Positions 61,502-64,000 of a DNA stretch of 64,000 nucleotides are shown here, piece by piece. The stretch comes from Falsiroseomonas selenitidurans (GTDB taxonomy: Bacteria; Pseudomonadota; Alphaproteobacteria; Acetobacterales; Acetobacteraceae). The DNA lies in NCBI RefSeq assembly GCF_012103215.1, contig NZ_JAAVNE010000007.1, positions 1-64,000 of the forward strand, written 5' to 3'. The notes beneath the pieces are model-generated. The model worked only from the letters and a program-made list of their open reading frames with translations, had not been told where the DNA came from and searched no databases. Numbering within the stretch: the first letter of the stretch is position 1; every line of letters starts with the position of its first letter. A program made the translations under genes and the position numbers.

Positions 61502-62278
61502 TCAGCCATGGCGGAAATCGGGCTTCCGCTTCTCGGCAAAGGCCGCCATGCCTTCCTTCTGGTCCGCGGTGGCGAACAGGGAATGGAACAGCCGGCGTTC
61601 CAGCCGCACACCTTCGTGCAGCGTCGTCTCGAAGGCCGCGTTCACCGCCTCCTTCGCCATGGCGACGGAGGGGCCGGACAGGCTGGCGATCTTCTCGCCG
61701 ATCTTCAGCGCCTCCGGCAGCAGGTCCGCCAGCGGCACCACGCGCGCCACCAGGTTGGCGCGCTCCGCCTCCGTCGCATCCATCATGCGCGCCGTCAGGA
61801 TCATCTCCATGGCCTTGGACTTGCCGATGGCGCGCGTCAGGCGCTGGCTGCCGCCGGCGCCGGGGATGATGCCCAGGTTGATCTCCGGCTGGCCGAATTT
61901 CGCGTTGTCGGCCGCCAGGATCATGTCGCACATCATCGCCAGTTCGCAGCCGCCGCCCAGCGCAAAGCCGGCCACCGCCGCGATCACCGGCTTCTGGATG
62001 CGCAGCACATCCTCCCACCGCTTGCCGATGAAGTCGTCGAAATACACCGCCGGGTAGGTGCGGTCCTTCATCTCCTTGATGTCGGCGCCGGCGGCGAAGG
62101 CCTTCTCCGAGCCGGTCACGACGATGGCGCCGATCGCCGGGTCGGCATCGAAGCCGCGCAGCGCCTCGCCCAGTTCGCCCATCAGCTGGTCGCACAGCGC
62201 GTTCAGCGCCTTCGGCCGGTTGAGCGTGATGACGCCGACCCGGCCCTGAATCTCGACCAGGATCATCTCATAGGCCAT
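61502..62278 (-). CDS. Enoyl-CoA hydratase
   Basis: 258 residues of the crotonase fold with both catalytic Glu kept: [13 protein letters not shown] and [39 protein letters not shown] carries the oxyanion-hole block. It hydrates trans-2-enoyl-CoA in fatty acid breakdown. It lies upstream of rpsT-dnaA, 51 bp after the tctA stop on the same strand, and the ATG is at 62278. Confidence 0.92.
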   Translation of the reverse strand: MAYEMILVEIQGRVGVITLNRPKALNALCDQLMGELGEALRGFDADPAIGAIVVTGSEKAFAAGADIKEMKDRTYPAVYFDDFIGKRWEDVLRIQKPVIAAVAGFALGGGCELAMMCDMILAADNAKFGQPEINLGIIPGAGGSQRLTRAIGKSKAMEMILTARMMDATEAERANLVARVVPLADLLPEALKIGEKIASLSGPSVAMAKEAVNAAFETTLHEGVRLERRLFHSLFATADQKEGMAAFAEKRKPDFRHG

Positions 62279-62329
62279 GCGCCGTCTCCCCCTTGCCGGT
62301 GCAAGCGGTAGCGCAAGCGGGGCGGACGC

Positions 62330-63823
62330 TCAACGGCGGCGGCGCAGCCAGTCGGGGCGGGGCACCTGGCTCAGCAGCAGGAAGGCCATGAAGGCCAGCA
62401 GCACCAGGGTCAGCGGGCTGGACAGCGCCTCCTCCAGGAAGAATCCCAGGTCGTCGCCCACCGAGATGATGGCCCGGCGCCAGGAGACATCCATGAGTGG
62501 CCCGAGGATCATGCCCAGGATCACCGGCCCCACCTGGAAGCCGTACATCTTCAGCAGGTAGCCGAAGATGCCGAAGCCCAGCATGAAATACACGTCCACC
62601 ACGCTGTTCTGGATGGAATAGGTGCCGACCACGGACAGCACCAGGATCAGCGGGATCAGCACCGCGGGCGGGCATTCCACCAGCTTCGCGAAGGCGCGGA
62701 TGCCGGTCAGCCCGAAGACCAGCAGGAAGATGTTGGCGAGCGTCAGGTTGCCGACGGTGAACCAGAACAGGTGCGGCGTCTCGATCATCAGCATCGGGCC
62801 GGGCTTCAGCCCGTGGATGAACAGCGCGCCGATGATGACGGCGGTCACCGCATCGCCCGGGATGCCCAGCGTCAGCATCGGCACATAGGCGCCGCCGACG
62901 GCGGCGTTGTTGGCTGATTCCGGCGCGATCAGCCCCTCATAGGCGCCCTCCCCGAAGGGGCGGGAGGGGTTCTTCACCGTGCGCTTGGCCTGGTCGTAGG
63001 CCATCAGCGCGGCGATGTCCCCGCCGGTGCCCGGCAGCGCGCCGATCACCACGCCGATGAGGGAGCTGCGCAGCGACAGCGGCAGGTATTTTCGCACCAG
63101 GTGCCAGGGCGGGATGATGCGGGAGACATCCTGCTTCACCGGCTTCACCCCCAGCCGGTGCAGCTGCACCAGGGCTTCCGACACGCCGAAGAAGCCGATC
63201 ATGGCGGCGATGTAGGGGATGCCGGCCATCAGCTGCACGGTGCCGAAGGTGAAGCGGTTCTCGGCCGTCATCGGGTCCAGCCCGACCATGCCGAGTGCCA
63301 CGCCCAGCGCACCGGCGAACAGCCCCTTGGCGAGGGATTCGCCGGACATGGTGCCCACCAGCAGCAGCCCCATCACCGCCAGCAGCAGATAGTCCCGCGG
63401 CGCGAACAGCAGCGCGAAGTCGGAGATGACGGGCGCCGCCACGGCCAGCGCCAGGATGCCGACGAAGCCGCCGATCACCGACATCACGGTCGACAGGCCG
63501 ATGGCCACCCCGGCCTCCCCCCGCCTGGCCAGCGGATAGCCATCCAGCGCGGTGGCGATCGCCGCCGGGGCGCCCGGGATGTTCAGCAGGATGGCGGAGC
63601 GCGAGCCGCCATAGACGCCACCGGTGAAGACGCCCGCGATCAGCGCCAGGGCGTCGTTCACCTCCCAGGCGAAGGTGAAGGAGATCAGGATGGAGGCCGC
63701 CATGGTGACGGACAGGCCCGGGATGGCACCGATGTAGATGCCCGCCAGCGTGCCGGCCGCCGTCAGCAGCAGCAGCGAGGGATCGAGCCAGGAGAGCAGG
63801 AAATAGCCGAGCTGCTCGGTCAT
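62330..63823 (-). CDS. tctA: TctA-family large membrane subunit of tripartite tricarboxylate transporter
   Basis: 497 residues with about 10-12 hydrophobic helices, an inner-membrane permease. GIYIGAIPGLSVTMAASILI (N-terminal conserved block), ALPGTGGDIAALMAYDQAKR and YEGLIAPESANNAAVGGAYV (about residues 250-300) are TctA signatures. With TctB and a Bug receptor it imports tricarboxylates or other acids using the ion gradient. No TctB is adjacent. The ATG is preceded by the hairpin end of the dispersed repeat and has no Shine-Dalgarno-like sequence. Confidence 0.93.
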   Translation of the reverse strand: MTEQLGYFLLSWLDPSLLLLTAAGTLAGIYIGAIPGLSVTMAASILISFTFAWEVNDALALIAGVFTGGVYGGSRSAILLNIPGAPAAIATALDGYPLARRGEAGVAIGLSTVMSVIGGFVGILALAVAAPVISDFALLFAPRDYLLLAVMGLLLVGTMSGESLAKGLFAGALGVALGMVGLDPMTAENRFTFGTVQLMAGIPYIAAMIGFFGVSEALVQLHRLGVKPVKQDVSRIIPPWHLVRKYLPLSLRSSLIGVVIGALPGTGGDIAALMAYDQAKRTVKNPSRPFGEGAYEGLIAPESANNAAVGGAYVPMLTLGIPGDAVTAVIIGALFIHGLKPGPMLMIETPHLFWFTVGNLTLANIFLLVFGLTGIRAFAKLVECPPAVLIPLILVLSVVGTYSIQNSVVDVYFMLGFGIFGYLLKMYGFQVGPVILGMILGPLMDVSWRRAIISVGDDLGFFLEEALSSPLTLVLLAFMAFLLLSQVPRPDWLRRRR

Positions 63824-63825
63824 GT

Positions 63826-63970
63826 CAGCCGCACGAAGGTTTCACCTTCGTGCCCCTCAGGCGCCGGGCGCCGCGCATCCGCGCGGCTTGGCTTCGCCGC
63901 ACCTGCCGCGGCGGCCATGCGGCCGCTCGGCCCTTCGGGCCGCAGGTCGGAAATTCGTGCGTCGGGTCTC
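63826..63970 (-). repeat. 145-bp dispersed palindromic repeat, copy 2 (inverted)
   Basis: The reverse complement matches 56686-56830 over all 145 bases with about 11 differences. On the minus strand it starts inside the upstream gene's stop codon (TGA) and ends 2 bp before the tctA ATG. Its last part forms a perfect 10-bp hairpin, GCACGAAGGT-GAA-ACCTTCGTGC (63830-63852). It thus fills the whole gap between two genes reading in the same direction. Confidence 0.92.
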
Positions 63971-64000
63971 ACTGCAGCAGCCCCGGCGGCAGGATGCCGC
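63969..64000 (-). CDS. C-terminal end of a gene cut by the window edge
   Basis: Reading the minus strand in frame with the TGA at 63969-63971 gives ...GILPPGLLQ. The position directly upstream of tctA suggests a TctB or a Bug/TctC gene, since the usual order is tctC-tctB-tctA. Nine residues are too few to choose. Confidence 0.4.
   Translation of the reverse strand, partial: GILPPGLLQ

Overview
The window is very GC-rich, gene-dense chromosomal DNA from an alphaproteobacterium, most likely a Roseomonas-like member of the Acetobacteraceae. This rests on base composition, on the housekeeping gene sets (mutM, ubiE, dnaA, rpsT; miaB-phoH-ybeY-corC; glnD-mutS) and on the abundance of Bug/TctC-type solute receptors. 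It is inferred from protein resemblance alone, without a database search. I see no rRNA or tRNA gene, CRISPR array, prophage or conjugative module.

Layout. 1-0.8 kb: the 5' part of an IS1182-type transposase gene cut by the window edge. 0.9-5.4 kb: a VWA-type DUF1194 protein, a sugar aminotransferase, a chemotaxis receptor and a 110-bp tandem repeat. 5.5-10.7 kb (minus): plsC-like, miaB, phoH, ybeY, corC. 10.9-13.4 kb (plus): an opine-dehydrogenase-like protein overlapping a sulfotransferase with an unidentified C-terminal domain, then an IS110 remnant. 14.1-17.5 kb (minus): lutB, a small unknown gene, lutC, an Smr gene and an XRE gene, almost all overlapping by 4 bp. 17.6-25.5 kb: hrcA, cell-wall genes, gshB, aroE-coaE-dnaQ-lutA and a lipoprotein. 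25.6-31.1 kb: mutS-glnD. 31.3-40.3 kb: maeB, DUF488, an FkbM methyltransferase, a lone Bug receptor, a class I glutamine amidotransferase, agmatinase, dnaN and coq7.

40.4-56.7 kb is a catabolic and transport region. It holds an FAD oxidoreductase, hyuA-hyuB-Bug, a convergent two-subunit class I hydro-lyase, and a long plus-strand run: 2-hydroxyacid dehydrogenase, GST, CoA transferase, carboxymuconolactone-decarboxylase-like protein, three Bug receptors, a crotonase and a fourth Bug receptor. This looks like uptake plus CoA-dependent breakdown of unidentified organic acids. 56.9-61.4 kb is housekeeping (thioesterase-ubiE, mutM, dnaA, rpsT). 61.5-64 kb carries a canonical enoyl-CoA hydratase and tctA, the membrane subunit that Bug receptors normally serve.

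The most notable non-coding feature is a 145-bp palindrome-rich dispersed repeat, present at 56686-56830 and inverted at 63826-63970 with about 11 differences by hand alignment. A rearranged relative is tandemly duplicated at 5201-5428. Other points of interest are the opine-dehydrogenase/sulfotransferase pair, a MutM with an expanded and incomplete zinc finger, and an agmatinase leader with a promoter followed by a strong hairpin.
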